A DNA stretch of 64,000 nucleotides, taken from positions 90,049,042-90,113,041 of the forward strand of contig OY979716.1 in assembly GCA_963855995.1 (NCBI GenBank). Reading direction: 5' to 3'. Shown here in pieces: positions 45,622 through 58,525 of the stretch. The DNA comes from Muricea muricata. Lineage: Eukaryota; Cnidaria; Anthozoa; Malacalcyonacea; Plexauridae. How positions within the stretch are numbered: position 1 is the first letter of the stretch; the number at the start of each line of letters is the position of its first letter. The translations under genes and the position numbers were made by a program. The notes beneath the pieces are model-generated. The model made no database searches and was not told where the DNA came from. It saw only the letters and a list, made by a program, of their open reading frames with translations.

Positions 45622-47601
45622 GTTTTGAGTCAAAAGCTGGGTCGTATATTAAATGAAAGCTATTAAAAAAAATTTTGAGACTTCACTCTTCAGCCAAAAG
45701 AAAAACAAGACAGGGAAATTTGCTGTATTTTGCAAAATTGCAGTTGTTTTCGTATTTTTTAGGCATTTTTTGTGTAAAGCCTTGATTTTTTATATTAAAT
45801 GTCACTTTTTAATAGCTTCAATTTGATATATAAGTATTTCGTCTCAAAACTCAGATAAGCTAACTGAACTTTTGTATTGAGTTATTAGCGTTCCAGTTGT
45901 ATTACAGTTCAATGCCCGCAAATGGCCTGATCGCCCGAATTTATAAAATGTCAAATTGCAAAGGTCGCCAAATCGAAAGTAAATAAATAAACTTCCTGTT
46001 TGTTTTATCGTGTGTGGAGACGTAAATAATGGAAGAATCTTTGTATGTTCATGTAAACATCTAAATCAATGCCTGTGTTAAGCGCTAGAGACACTCTAAT
46101 GATATGGAATGGTTTATAAGGTGAGAAAAACTGTCCGTAATAACTAACATTTCGAGACACAAGTCACAACTGTTGCCTAGAAAATGACCAGATTTTCATT
46201 GAGTCAGAGACTACGGATCATTGCCTATTTGGGTACTTTAATAGCCAATAACAGGTTATGCTAATGGCATATTGTAACTGCTTCATTAAACGGAAATTTT
46301 GGAGTAATATTATTATCAGCTTTAATAAATTACTAATACCGTGAACTTGCTTTTTTTGCTCTAAAAGCACCCTGTTGTTGGGGTGTGTTGTGTAGGTGTG
46401 CTACACATACCGTTTTCTAAGCGTGCTGTTTCCTTGAATCCACTGAAAAATTTCTTATATTCTCAGAGCAGTAACATTGTCTCAATTTCTGTGAAAGTTA
46501 TGACAGCTGATAAAAATCAAATATCCAATTGATTTCTGGCCTTCATAATTATGATGCATTGTACATGTAATGCATTGTGTGTGCTGTTTTGATATTTTAC
46601 CCTGTCATTATGCTACACTAGTAGATTATCATATCACAGCATCACTGATAGTATATATACTAGACTAGTATATAGCAATGTTGTGACAACACACAGACTA
46701 AATTTAGGTTGAAATAAGAATGTCTAAATGGTTAGGGTTAACACTAGTATATTACTGGTAAACATGTTCTTGCAAACATTGTAAAAGGCATATATTTTTA
46801 ATTTTATCCATTAATGTATTGTACCTCAATAAACGTGCAGTGTATATAAATTTTTAATGTAAATATTTTCAACCAATCAAATACAAAAATAAATTTCTTT
46901 GGGTAATTGCCTGGAAACTGCTAACAGATGACCAAAATAACAGTGTGGCAATTTGTAGTTACCAGTATATATATCATGGCTATATGGACAGTTCTCACAA
47001 ATACTATCTACAAATCAAACCAAAACATAAACATCTTCAGGCTGCCCGACAACTACAGCAGCTACATATAGGACACTAGAAATTGTAGATGTATTCAAAT
47101 TAGTTCCTATCATATATATGTTAAATTGTTTGAGGTCATAATTTTATTCAGGGCAACTAATTCTTGCATCCAAATTGCCCTCTGGAACTCATTGAAGTTA
47201 ACCCCCCCCCCCCCCTTGCATATGGGATTGTCAAACATTATCAAATAACTAAATTTCTTCTTTGAATATACCCCTACAACCATATGTTAAGAAATATTAA
47301 TTTTATATACTGTTTATTCTTTCCTATTAGTGGGGTTCACCATTTGACTTGCACTAATTAACCATTTGCTTGCTATGTTTTTCACCCTTACGAGGAGCCT
47401 GATTGGTTAGTCGATGCAACACATATGCTTGGCTAAACAATAGATTGAGGTAGCTGTAGTGGTTGTGCAAGTCAAATGTACTATAAACCTCGCTATTCTT
47501 ATTAGGGCTTATTTCTATGTTTTTGTACAGCATAATTTATTGTAGTTTTAAATTTCAGAATAGTGATACTTAATGTCTGTTTTTCTTCAATCTGATTTTT
47601 A

Positions 47602-50600
47602 ATGAGCAGATCAGGAAAGAAAAAGTATCCAGTAAATGATGAACCAAAGGAAATTAAACCATACCTTGAGAAGAAGATTTATGAGAATTTTAGCTTAACA
47701 AAAGAAGAGATAAGAGAGATTGTTGTTCTTCCAGCTGGCATGGATATCAATGAGTGGCTTGCTACTCACAGTAAGTGTTTGCATTTATTAACTTCATGAT
47801 TTTTCAGCACCTTAAAAAGTGCCTTATTACCATTTGCAATCTTCCGTTAACCGTGAACAACCACATGTTTTGTTTTACTTTATTTACATTATGTTTGGGC
47901 AGGTAAAGCTCATATGTTTTGTAATGTGTGTTTTCTCACTTATTTTAACTTTTAATGTCATTTTAAACTAATTGAATGACATTTTCAGTATAATTCTTGA
48001 TCATCATTGTAATAAGTTTTTGTCATACACCTGTCTTACCAAATCGAATTATTCTCGTAAATCGCAATATCCTAACTTCAACTATTTGGTTCAACGAACA
48101 TCAACAATTGTTAGGTACAAAACATGACGTTTAGGCATCCAAACTTAGGAAATAAAGCATTTGATTGGTCACAGTTAATCGTAGATTGCAAATGGTAGTA
48201 TCCCCTTTTTTTTCATATTTTAGTGCTGTGGCAAACTTAATGATTAGGGGAAGGGGTCACATTTATTTATGTAAATGATTACCAGCATGTAAGTATGGGC
48301 CCAGTACCTACTGTGGAGTTGTTTTAAACTACAGCTATCACTTATAAATCTGCCACTTTTTTGAGACAAAATTTTCACTGATCATGAAAAACAATAGGAG
48401 CATTCCATATCATACTATTATTTCTAATTGCATTCTCATAGTTAACTCGAAAGAATTCAGTTGAACAAAAAATTTATTTCACATGAAATACTGTATGCTT
48501 ATATGTACATTTGAAAACAATGCCTCCACAGAATTTTATTAAATTTGGCCAGAAGTTGTATGTTGCCATAAGATGATGTTTAATTTATAAGAAACAAGAT
48601 CTCTTCAAGGAGCTCGATCTGGTATGACTATGTCTCCAGAGCAAGCATTTTTATTTGTAAGAAATAAGAATTACATAATGACAAAGTGCAGTTTACATAT
48701 TGAATGAGAATGTTAAAATTAAAATGCTAACCAGTGATATCAACAAGTCAGAGTAATAACTAGCCAGTTTAAACATGTGATTGTGAATTAAGTTTCATCA
48801 AAATATTCAATTGTCAAGTGTTTGACACATGATCACATATTCAGTGAAGTAATTCGGGCAATCAATGGTGAAGCCAGCCTGATATTTGGTCATGCAAATG
48901 TGAATTTTCAGTGTTTGTAGACCGCATAAGAAATCAATTTCTAAAGAAATGAATAATGATAATGATTCAAATTTGCATAGCATGACCAAATTGTCGGGCT
49001 GGCTTTGCTACTGGTGGCACTTAAGTAATGATTGGAGCATTAATAACATTGAGCTGTACATGCCTGAAACATTTAAAATTTGTAATCAGCAAGGAAGTGT
49101 CAGAGTGAACCTGAATTGTGCATGATTTTTCTTTTTAAAGCATTGACATTGTTCAACAGCATCAATCAAATTTATGGAGCAATTACAGAGTTTTGTACTG
49201 CAACCACATGCCCATCCATGACTGCTGGTACAGTGTAAGTACAGAAAGCTTGTTCTTAAGTAGGGTGGATCGATCAAAAAAGCTAATAATACTAAAGCTA
49301 ATAGTGCCCTCAATAGTACTTAATTTACAGTACTTAATCTAATGGGGCTTCGGTGGTGTAGTGGTCAGACCACTTGCCTTTCACCTCTAAGGTTCCGAGT
49401 TCGATTCCCAGTAAGGTGGACTCGAACCCAGTCGTCATGTGAAGAGTATAGTCAACGCTCTGCCGAAAGTCGTGGGTTTTCTCATGGTACTCCGGTTTCC
49501 TCCCACAGGGAAAGTTGACAGGGTGGGATAGGTAATGCAGACCCACAGTAATTGACTCACGCTGTTGTGGTGACCCTGCCCCTGCGGCCAAGCTAAATAT
49601 AAAAAAATTCTCCTGGCTCTCGAATATGAGTCGAATGAAAATCGCAGTTCGAAATCGCGTGGTGATGAATTCGTGGAAAATCTATTGAAATTCACTATAA
49701 TTGAAATTAAAACGATATTAAAATTGGCAAAGTTTCGCGTAGGCAGGCGAGTGATCCATTGAATGAATGTTCCTTTGGTACTGCAAAAATAGCTTCAATA
49801 AGTTTTTTTAATTAGATTTCTTTTTACTAAATAAAGTATTTCAGTTCAGCTTCATTAAATAGAGTGATATTACAAAGTAAAAGTCTAATCCAAGCAGGGG
49901 AGGCCATGCCTAGGGGGGGGGGTGTATGTCCATACCCTCCATCTAGGGTATATGTCCCTGCTGTCTCTATTTCATGTAGTCAAGGCGTCTGTTATAAAAG
50001 TTGTGTACGCAGAAGTTACAAAAGGTTGTATAAATTAATATTTTATATGAAGCACTTTGCAGGAAAACATTTTGGGGGCAATGAGGCGTACCTGATGTTT
50101 CTTATATGCTCCCGGCTGCATTTCTACCAGGTTTTGACCGAATTGCAAAGTTAGTCATGCTCTGAATAACAGTGGGGGATGCGGACCCTTCCCTCCCCCC
50201 TTTCCCCCTTCCAAAGAATGATCTTTTCATACAACTTGTATAATTTAATTGCTTATAGGTATGATTGTTCAAATTGAGTGAATGAGTGTTCAAGTTTTCA
50301 TTTTTTTCAAATTTTGTACATTTTTTTAGCATATACAGTTGGTATGGGCGCAAGGGCAAGATATCAGCACCGCAATATATTGATTTGGTAATGACACATA
50401 TACAGAAACACGTTGAAGATGAGTCATGTCTGCCGTCAAAATATGGTAGGAAGTATGAAGTAAAGTTGTATTATTTTCCGAAAACAAGTATATGAGTATA
50501 TGTAGAATAATTGACTTTCACACCACGCATGTAGTGCAGATGCAATTTTGTAGGCTTTAGCCGATATCGGGATATGTTCTACAGCTGTACTTGATACCGC

Positions 50601-53389
50601 TGGTCTCAATTTGGCTCAATATGGCTTATTGCCGTACAATTATAAAGCCGATATCAAAATGCGTCAGTTCGGCATAAAATATTTCATTTCGATGGAAATA
50701 CATTGTGCAAATAAAAGCCTAAAAACATTCATCTTTAAAAATCTTATCACCTCTAACAAAACAAGATGTATAAGAAAGTGCAGAGTAAATGCTAAGCCTT
50801 TATATACAGACTTATATTTGTGCTTGCAAAAGGTGACCCCTTTCTTGATAATATCTAGCTTCTTTGATCATACATGTATTTCTGTCATTCAACTTCTCGC
50901 TGTCGTAAAGTATAACTATTTATTGTATGAGTATGGAGATTTACGGGTGGTATTCGGCTGAAATAAAACTCGTATTTCACTGCATACTATATTTTTCACA
51001 TGTGAAAAAAGTCGTATGAGCGTTTTGATTGGCTGACATTTTCTTACCCAAAAATTCAACGCCTGTTCGCAGGCTAATGTAAATATGGAGTCCGATTTTG
51101 TCAACTTACTGAGGAGAGAGATTTATAATATTTTGTCTGCAAAAAATCTCGAAAGATCATGAACAAATACATTTGTGGTTTCATTAACGTGAAATAAACC
51201 TCATGGTTGTGTTTTCTGCACGAAAACAAATCGTTAAATGGTAAGAAATTTTGTTTTTATATTTTGCTTGTATTTTGTTGTCCGTCAGTATATCAAATAT
51301 TTGGTATCTCTATACTCATCTTTACACTTATATAATAAACAATTTACTTCATGTTTGATTCGTTTGTACGATTTTTATTATTCACTCGTTGTGAAGGATC
51401 GCTAAACTCACTCGTTCGTTTAACGATCTTTCACAACTCGTGAATAAAAATCGTACGCACTCACCAACCATGAAGTAATCTCTATTTGTTTAATGTACTG
51501 AGTGCATCTATTGTAGAGGATATTTTCTTCCTTTTTGTTACTTTTCTGCTTCGAGACTTTTCACATGTTAGAGCTTTATCCTCTGCTTTTTACCTGCCAG
51601 CCTCAAAACTCTTTTGGGAACAATTGTGCTGCAGTCCGCCGTATTAGTGCAGCCACAGCAATGCGTTCGCAATTCGCTTGCTTCGGTTTGATGACAACAA
51701 GTCCGTTGCAAGTTGTGTGAAGGCTTAATCCAAGTTGATTGTGAAGACTTTTTTTTTACCCACAAGCTTCATGCAAGTTGTTGAAACAACTTGCATGAAG
51801 TTTTTTTATATCAAGTGTGGTCATCGTGTCTGCTTTTCAGACACATTATGCAATTGTTGAATCTAGCAAGCTTAATGCAACTTGATAACGAACTTGCATT
51901 ATTAGACTATAGTAACTTGAACTTCGTATATTTTTCGTATTTTCCAACATTTCGTGATCGAACTTCGCACTTCTACTAATCATAGGATTCTCTTTCTAAC
52001 TGTAGTAAAAGATTTTTTTCATTTGCTATATAGACCGAATGTTAGGCATGATGCAAATTTTCCATTTTATTGAAAAGATTTGTCGCTGCAACGTGTCGCA
52101 CTAATTCAAGTCAGTTTGATTATGTCTGTTATGGTGCGGCGAAGAAATTCTGTCGTGGCGACAAAACTTTTCATAGTCTAGGTCGTGTATCAGGTTTTGT
52201 ATGCGTTTCATTTACCAGAGATAATCTCAACTGTTCTAAGGTAAAATGACCATGCCGGGCAACATGGCATATGTGCCAAATCCCGAATCCGGGGCGAAAG
52301 TCCTTAAAATGACCCCGACCTGAGACGGCAGTGTCGACATAGCTCTAACTTCCGACCAATGCAAGCAACAGCCTTTCTGAAGTACCTGTAGTGTTTAGAA
52401 GGGTTGCTTATAGGGGGTGGTTATTAGAAGCAAAGCATTGCCTAACTATAATATTTTCCAAGAAAATCACCTCTCAACATGCCAGGTCAGCAGCTAATAA
52501 TGTATAAAATCACTAAAATCGCTGGCAGAAATTAAATTTTCGTAGTTCCTAAAAAAATTATTATAACATGAAAAACCATGTTCAATTGAATCCAATTATC
52601 GCAGATTTCAAAAGGAATGACATTATTTTGTTGATATACAAGGCATTGTATCTCACTAACACCCCCCCCCTGCAAAAACACAATTTCACACAATTTCAGC
52701 CATATTTTCCGTTTTGTTTACTTTTCCATAATCACAGATGACTAAAGAACAATGCAGCCCAGTTTCGACTTGTTCTGAAACTGTGCCGTCTACTTTATCT
52801 CCAATTTTGTTTCCTCGACAATGAACCAAAATTGCCGCCATTACAAAGTATTGTCGCTTTTGTGTCCGATAAATGTGGCTTCTTCGTCTTCATGTGTATT
52901 TATATTATGTAATCCAATTGTACTTTATACTATTAAATTTCTGAAGGCGATTTTGTAAACTTCGATCAAATTTCAATATAAAAATCCACCCACACAAAAT
53001 CGAGTGTCAAAAGCTGCCAAGCTTCGAAATAATTTGAAAGTCACGCACAATCGTCCAAAATTCCTCGTGGGCGACCCTACCGGGCGGATTGAATCCCTTG
53101 CGTGACATTTTCATTCATCTTGTTTTCTTCTGTAGGTTCTAAATTTCCTGCTAGTTTTGGTACGTCAGTAAAGAAATTTATCAAGCTACTACTCCATGTT
53201 CTGGGGCATCTATACTACCGTCACATTGAAGATATCAGTGAATTGCAGCTTCATCAATATTTAAATACAGTTTTTATTCATTTAATGTATTTTGATAACA
53301 AATTTTCATTACTAGAAGCCAAAGATACTGTTCCATTGGATGATCTAGCTCAAGCTATGAACTTGAGTCTTGAACCGAAACAGAGTTGA
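47602..53389 (+). CDS. MOB2: MOB kinase activator, MOB2-like, four exons
   Basis: Plus-strand exons: 47602-47770, 49141-49234, 50339-50445 and 53136-53389. All junctions are GT..AG and the phases fit, giving ~207 aa. MOB proteins are small non-catalytic co-activators or inhibitors of NDR/LATS kinases; MOB2 binds NDR. The fold's zinc ligands are present: C75 and C80 in EFCTATTCPSM, H148 and H153 in HVLGHLYYRH. Family text is clear throughout: VVLPAGMDINEWLATH, WYGRKGK, SAPQYIDLVM, KYG, and QYLNTVFIHLMYF. The W-Y and APQY-I/V-D motifs favour MOB2 over MOB1/3/4. The ATG at 47602 overlaps a credible acceptor (TTTTAATGAGCAG, exon from 47610), so a short upstream first exon is possible and the N-terminus is uncertain. 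Intron 2 holds a SINE; intron 1 holds a CAGTAGCG MITE. Confidence 0.9.
48863..49013. mobile_element. CAGTAGCG-family MITE, copy 3, in MOB2-like intron 1
   Basis: CAATGGTGAAGCCAGCCTGA..TTTGGTCATGCAAAT at the left is mirrored by ATTTGCATAGCATGACCAAA..GGCTGGCTTTGCTACTG. Core text AAATCAATTTCTAAAGAAAT matches copies 1 and 2. Confidence 0.8.
49344..49640 (+). repeat. tRNA-derived SINE in MOB2-like intron 2
   Basis: The head carries A-box TGGTGTAGTGG (49354-49364) and B-box GAGTTCGATTCCC (49397-49409) at normal spacing but no matching acceptor stem. It is followed by the body text GTACTCCGGTTTCCTCCCAC (49491-49510), which I recall from conserved central domains of SINEs in several marine animals. 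Its 3' boundary is uncertain. Confidence 0.75.
51343..51479. repeat. Fold-back element in MOB2-like intron 3
   Basis: TTACTTCATG..TACGATTTTTATTATTCAC..GTTGTGAA is mirrored by TTTCACAACTCGTGAATAAA..ATCGTACG..CATGAAGTAA. The loop is AACTCACTCGTTCG near 51412. A related TTCGCTCGTTTTATTCGCT stretch lies at 33658-33690. Confidence 0.75.
51746..51803. repeat. Short perfect hairpin
   Basis: CTTCATGCAAGTTGTT followed directly by its reverse complement AACAACTTGCATGAAG. Confidence 0.8.
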
Positions 53390-53391
53390 AC

Positions 53392-53397
53392 AATAAA
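53392..53397 (+). terminator. Candidate polyA signal of MOB2-like gene
   Basis: AATAAA only 2 bp after the TGA stop. It would give a very short 3' UTR, so a more distal site may also be used. Confidence 0.4.
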
Positions 53398-53878
53398 TAA
53401 TATATATATATATATTGTATAATCTTATTGAAAAGTGCAAATATAATGTACAGTTCAGTTATGTGACAAACTAGATTCATGTCAATCTGACACTGCAGAG
53501 AACAACGACGCTGGGTTTGGCTCGTGTCTTCGGGTGTCTATACCGCCGCTTTACCCATAGACTCTATCGCACAGTTACGTTACGTTGAGCGCACAGGCGA
53601 GATAGCATTTAGAATATTTTGAAATACTTAATTACAGGTAGTTTATAATGCAGATTCGTGGAAAAAATTTACCTTTACTTTTGTAATAAAAATTCAAAGC
53701 TAGGTAAAGTTCGAATTCTGTGCAGTGTCAGATTAATATGAGTCTAGACTTTTTCCTATATCTGGGGATGGTTCCGAAGTTAATGTATATACATTAACTG
53801 TAATACAAAGCTAACTTTCTTTGTAGTCGTTTAATCGCGCTGACCCCATGACAGTACACGGCATGTATTTAAACAGCT

Positions 53879-54060
53879 GATCCGCACGTTGTATCCCAAT
53901 AAGATTGGTGACAACGTTTAACAATTCCAATAACTTATTGGAATTCTCATTTCGTGCATATAAAATGAATCCTGACTCAAACCCCAACTTTAACCCTAAC
54001 CCTAACAATCCCAATAATTTATTGGATAGAATAATCTTTTTGGGATACAACGTTCGGATC
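53879..54060. mobile_element. MITE with telomere-like core
   Basis: GATCCGCACGTTGTATCCCA..ATAAGATTG at the left is mirrored by AATAATCTTTTTGGGATACA..ACGTTCGGATC. The core carries TAACCCTAACCCTAACAATC (53991-54010), degenerate vertebrate-type telomere units. Same family as 27141-27300 and the segment from 57781. Confidence 0.75.
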
Positions 54061-54559
54061 GAGTGATTTAAAACAGGATGCAACAATGTTGTTTGTTCAT
54101 TCACAATATTGTTGTCAACAATATTGTTTGCCATTGTCTCGCCTGATTGCGGGCTTATTCAGTCTCCACCACCATATTGTTCAACGTGGTTCACAACCAG
54201 TTACAATGATGCCCAACCACACTGTCGCATTCTGTTTTCAACAAAAATCTGTCACAACTAATATGTTCCAACCCGTATGTTCCATTTGGCGATCGATCAG
54301 GTGCGTTGCAGGCATCATGTACCGGATGAATCCAGTTCATTCCAAATTTAAAAAGTCTCTGAATTTGGTCGTATTTTGGTCTAACTCTCTCTTCTCCCAA
54401 TCGTTTTCTTCAAACATACAATTTAAAGAAAACTCTTTAACACATTCTATACAAAGAGTTCTATTTCGTTGTCAGTCCACAGAAATGATTCTTTTTTCTT
54501 TCGCTCGCTTTTCCTTGCGACTGCTTTTATACAAACGACGTGCTCATTCCACGCGATCT

Positions 54560-57300
54560 TGCGTTACGAATCCCTCCACATTCAATCTTGAGGTGTGAGA
54601 GATGCACAGCCAACCTTTTTTTTGTATTCAATTTTCAACATTGAACGGGGTTAAGGTGGGGAAGGGGAGTTGTTGATTAAGTTAACGCCTGTAAATTTTC
54701 AAGTGTCCCAACACTTTTGGTCAGGATTGTAGGTAAATGCGACGCCATTGGCTTCTGCTAGAAATCATAATAAAAGTCTACAGACCAGAAGAATATTATA
54801 AATTGTTAAAAAACTTTTCGAATTTTAACATTTTATCTTGTTTGGAAGAAATGTTTAGAAAGACAATTAATATCTTCCTTAACTTTGGTTTTGCCAAGAA
54901 TGATTTTTAAAATATGCAATTTGCTCCCTTTTCAGCGTTATTGAGGGCGTTTCATGCAAAAAAGAAGAACGCGATTTAAACGTTTTGTGAGTTTTAGTTT
55001 TTGATGCTTTGTGACAAAGTTTCAAGAGAGACCATTATTTTTATGACGTATTCAGGACGAGAACGCGGAGCGAATAAATAAGTGAAAGTGTGTGGAGACA
55101 CTCTATCTTAATTTATATATTCCATGCAGCAATTAGGCCATTCTCACAGCTTGAAATGTGGCAATATAGACAAGACGGCAACATGTTATGTTTTTCCATT
55201 ATAACTAGTACAACAAGAATGACTTCAAAAACCAATTACTAAAGTTTTACCAATTTGAATAACTCAATGAATGCCCTCAGCGTTTTCAGTTCTTGAGAAT
55301 GCAAAGTCATGGAATCTCACTGTCCTCCACAGTGGCTTTCTATTTTTTAGTGCCTTTTCATCCTCATACATGACGTTTCCGCAGATATTGCAGGGCACGG
55401 AGGAAGCGATTTCGTGGACTTGGCATGGCGTGGCTATACGTCCATCTTCAAAACATTATATGGCAGAGGTTTCAAGGCATTAGTTATAAAACCAAAAAGC
55501 GCCTGCGGAGGAGAGTGATACAATTGATGTTTTCGTTCAGTTGTGTTTTTATTTACTAAAACTAAGAAATAAGTTTTTCGAAATATATATCCTTGCAGCA
55601 TGCTGATTTTCTTCCAAGTCATTCAAGGCCCTAATTTCTTTGGCAAATTTTACGCACTCGCGGTATTTTAGAGGGTTAGAAAAAACATAGTTGACATTTG
55701 AATGTTTTTTACATGCAATGCGTTGGAGCTTATTAGTGATTAGGCACATTATAGGGAGTATGCACTATTCGATGATATTGTAAGTCCGGAAATGCCGCTA
55801 ATGAATTGAAAATATCGCTTGACTAACTTGTTATGCTCATCTTATGTTTTAATGCATTGTCATGTTAAGTGCATGTCAACATTGCATTATAGAAAGGTAT
55901 AGTGCACTAAATAGAATTATGGCAGCATTGAATTGGTTATCTGAGTTTTGGCACAATAAAGTAAATTTCTATTACAGCAGGACTGTAATTTTAACTGATT
56001 AACTTTCAAGACAATGAACAGAAAAAGCCGCCATGATTCTATTTAGTGCACTATACCATAATTATGATACAAATGAGATGTACAGACAAATGAGTCAATT
56101 TGAATGGCTAATAATTATTAGCCATTAAAATTAGCGTGCGTTATAATTACTTCAGAAAGAAGAGTAGTTTATACACTAGCTGCATATCACCCCAGGAAAT
56201 GTTTTATTTTTCTTTAAAATAAGACAGTTTTTCCGTCTGACCTCCACCGTAACATTTAAATTTATCAAATCTCTAATTTCCAGCGGTTTTTAATCTTTAT
56301 CTACATTCCAGTTGTCTTTTGTCGTTGTTTTTATACTAGTTTAATTATTAATCAAAATTCGAACTCAAAAGCAGTTATGACAATGTCTTTGCTTTTCTCG
56401 TGTTCTCTTTTGTTGGTTTCGTCATTTTCACCTTCTATTTATAATTAGTTTATGATAAATTCTCGATTATAGTGCGAGAAAAAAGAGCTAGAAGATGAAA
56501 AAAAAAACACTATGCATTCTAGGGATATAGCACGCCTATTTAATTAGCTAGTTAATATCATTTTTTTTAGTTTACTCGATTCTGATGGGTTAAAAAGTGT
56601 GCCGATTAATCCTTAATCAGCACATTGTGCCGATTAAAAATTAATCGGCACGGAAACGAGCTATACGTCATGTAGTAAAATGTTTTTGTGATAAAATTTG
56701 TCAACATTTTTGTATTTTTATTTTGAAATATTAAAAAAATCAGCAGCTTTTTTTACAAAAATGTTCACAAGGTGGTTAAAAAACTTTCGATGGATGAATA
56801 CTCGTGTTAGAAAAGGTTTCTTTGAAGAGAAAATGGCAAACCTGAAAGTATTTATTGCGAAAGTTTGCGAAACATATCGTCGACAGCACTTCATTCACAA
56901 AAACAGTAAGTTCAGCATTGAAATATGTAGTAAAATGATATCAATAGGAAATTACACTTGTTCTCGAAGTATTAATGAAAAATCTCACTTGTGTTTGGCG
57001 AAATATTTATAATACCGCTCGTGCTACGCACTCGCGGTATTATACACATTTCGCCAAACACGCGTGTGATTTTTCATTAATACTTCTCGAACCGTGTAAT
57101 TTCCTATACAAAATGACTTACTTGCAGCTACTGTAGATATGACTACAGCCAAAGCGGAAAATAGCACTATTTGCGAATATATTGTATACTTTATGTATAA
57201 ACTTAAAAGTTTACTGCAAACTATAGCACTTCTTTTGCGAATATATGATTCATACTTTTATAAATAAACCAAATGCAATTTCAAGATGTAAAATAATATA
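54560..57300 (+). repeat. Direct duplication, copy A (interrupted)
   Basis: From about 54580 (TTGAGGTGTGAGAGATGCAC) this matches 61590 onward in the same order: GAGTTGTTGATTAAGTTAAC, AGGTAAATGCGACGC, GGCAGAGGTTTCAAGGCATT, CAGTTATGACAATG and GCAAATATATGATTCATAC. It has ~550 bp of fold-back insertions at ~56560-57110. No reading frame is conserved between the two copies, so it is probably non-coding or a dead element. Confidence 0.8.
56575..57110. mobile_element. Fold-back insertion inside duplication copy A
   Basis: Absent from copy B. It contains GTGCCGATTAATCC..TTAATCGGCAC (56600-56653) and a longer inverted pair, AAATTACACTTGTTCTCGAA..CTTGTGTTTGGCGAAAT, mirrored at 57035-57105 around a TATTTATAATACCGCTCG loop. 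Confidence 0.7.
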
Positions 57301-57755
57301 AATAACAATATAAATCAGTTAATTTTGTGATATGCAAGCCGATTTTGCCTATTCAAAACAATTTCGTTTTTCACTACTAAGAGTTTCACGATTTTTCGAT
57401 CATCAGAAAGAAATCGTTTCACTGACTGCATTTATTAATCTATTTAGCAGTTGTTTAGCCATGACAGCATGACAAGGAGAAACAAGGACTCCCGCCAAAA
57501 ATCATGAATCCGCGATATGGTATGGCCTTATGTTCTGAAATCAGTTTGCATATCAACGTTATTTCATATATCGAAATCTGCTTGTATGTATATCACAAAA
57601 TTAACTGATTTACATTTCATTATTGCTTTGCACCTTGAAATTGGTTTATTTATCAAAGTATGAATCTCATATTCGCCAAAGAAGTGCTATATTTTGCAAA
57701 AAACTTTTGAATTTCTACATAAAGTACTATAAGTGGGCAAATTGTCCGCTTTGGC
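57148..57755. repeat. Fold-back element with ~240-bp arms
   Basis: GCCAAAGCGGAAAATAGCAC..ACTTCTTTTGCGAATAT..TCAAGATGTA..TTAATTTTGTGATAT at the left is mirrored by ATATCACAAAATTAACTGAT..AAGAAGTGCTATATTTTGC..GTCCGCTTTGGC. The left arm also matches duplication copy B near 63600-63710. Confidence 0.8.
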
Positions 57756-57780
57756 GCGTCATAGCCTAAATCCCATTTCA

Positions 57781-57860
57781 GCCGATCCGCACGTTTTGTC
57801 ATTCCATGCATATAAAATGAACCCTAACCCAAGCCCCAACCCTAACCCTAACCCTAACAA
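57781..57860. repeat. Interstitial telomere-like repeat in a MITE end
   Basis: GCCGATCCGCACGTT (the outer end of the 53879-54060 family) is followed by five to six CCCTAA-type units at 57820-57858 and then AATCCCAATAAAG. The right TIR was not found. Confidence 0.7.
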
Positions 57861-58525
57861 TCCCAATAAAGTACCTGATAAAGTTCACTGGTGGGCACGT
57901 GGGCTTGCTCTTCTTGCTGAATCGACATATCATTACTTCGACGGCAACACGGCTAATGACTGGCCAGTACATGACCCTTGTGGTACTTCGAGCCCCAATC
58001 AAAAGAAAGGGGTCAGCAATCCGGGTGGACAAATCTATCTTCGTTGAAAGACGAACTTTTATATTCAGTTGTACTTTGTTGATGTATAAAATATTATAGC
58101 ACATGCACGAGTAATCTTATATGACCTTTGATTTCCAAGACGATATTATATTGACACTGCATGTGAAACATTTGTATATACTATGCACAGTATGGAATTA
58201 AAAATCTCACAATGTTCCCTATGTATTATTGTCATCCTAGTTAATACTGTATATATCTTTTTCTATTTTGTCCCACCCTTTTAGTTGCGTAAATGAGGAG
58301 GTGGAGACGGGGGGAGGCAGGTTCGTAGCTGGCTCTCATTTTCTCGATGTTTTTTCTAAATATGAAATAAGAGAGGTCACGATGCTTTTGACTTTTGTAC
58401 TAGCTGTTAGTTTCCCTTTGCAACCCAGAAAAATTAGGATCGAACGGATTGTTCTTCTACACTTTAAAGAATATTGTAATTGTGTTCAACTTTTGAAGCT
58501 TTAAAATTGTGTAACAGGTCAGTTA

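Larger units (their letters stand above)
40336..47601. other. Intergenic between FAR and MOB2-like gene
   Basis: No convincing exon apart from a speculative MOB2 leader (ATG at 46029, donor GTATGT at 46043). It contains the MITEs, SINE and tandem duplication listed separately. The remaining parts are AT-rich and unremarkable; the 5' UTR exon of FAR and both promoters should lie here. Confidence 0.4.

Noticed and set aside
49344-49420. tRNA gene from A- and B-box
   Set aside because: No acceptor or anticodon stem pairing; a longer SINE body follows.
52236-52330. Short GC-richer stretch with ATGCCGGGCAACATGGC
   Set aside because: The frame stops after ~24 codons; inside a MOB2-like intron, no domain.
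54086-54598. 170-codon plus-strand ORF
   Set aside because: Starts in an inverted-repeat element (ACAATATTGTT) and continues into duplicated repeat DNA; no domain, and the frame is not kept in the duplicate.
55271-55483. 70-codon ORF, with a counterpart at 62295-62612
   Set aside because: The two copies of the duplication do not preserve the frame, so coding selection is not supported.
57733-58047. 104-codon ORF with Asn-Pro repeats
   Set aside because: The repeats are a translation of the telomere-like CCCTAA array.
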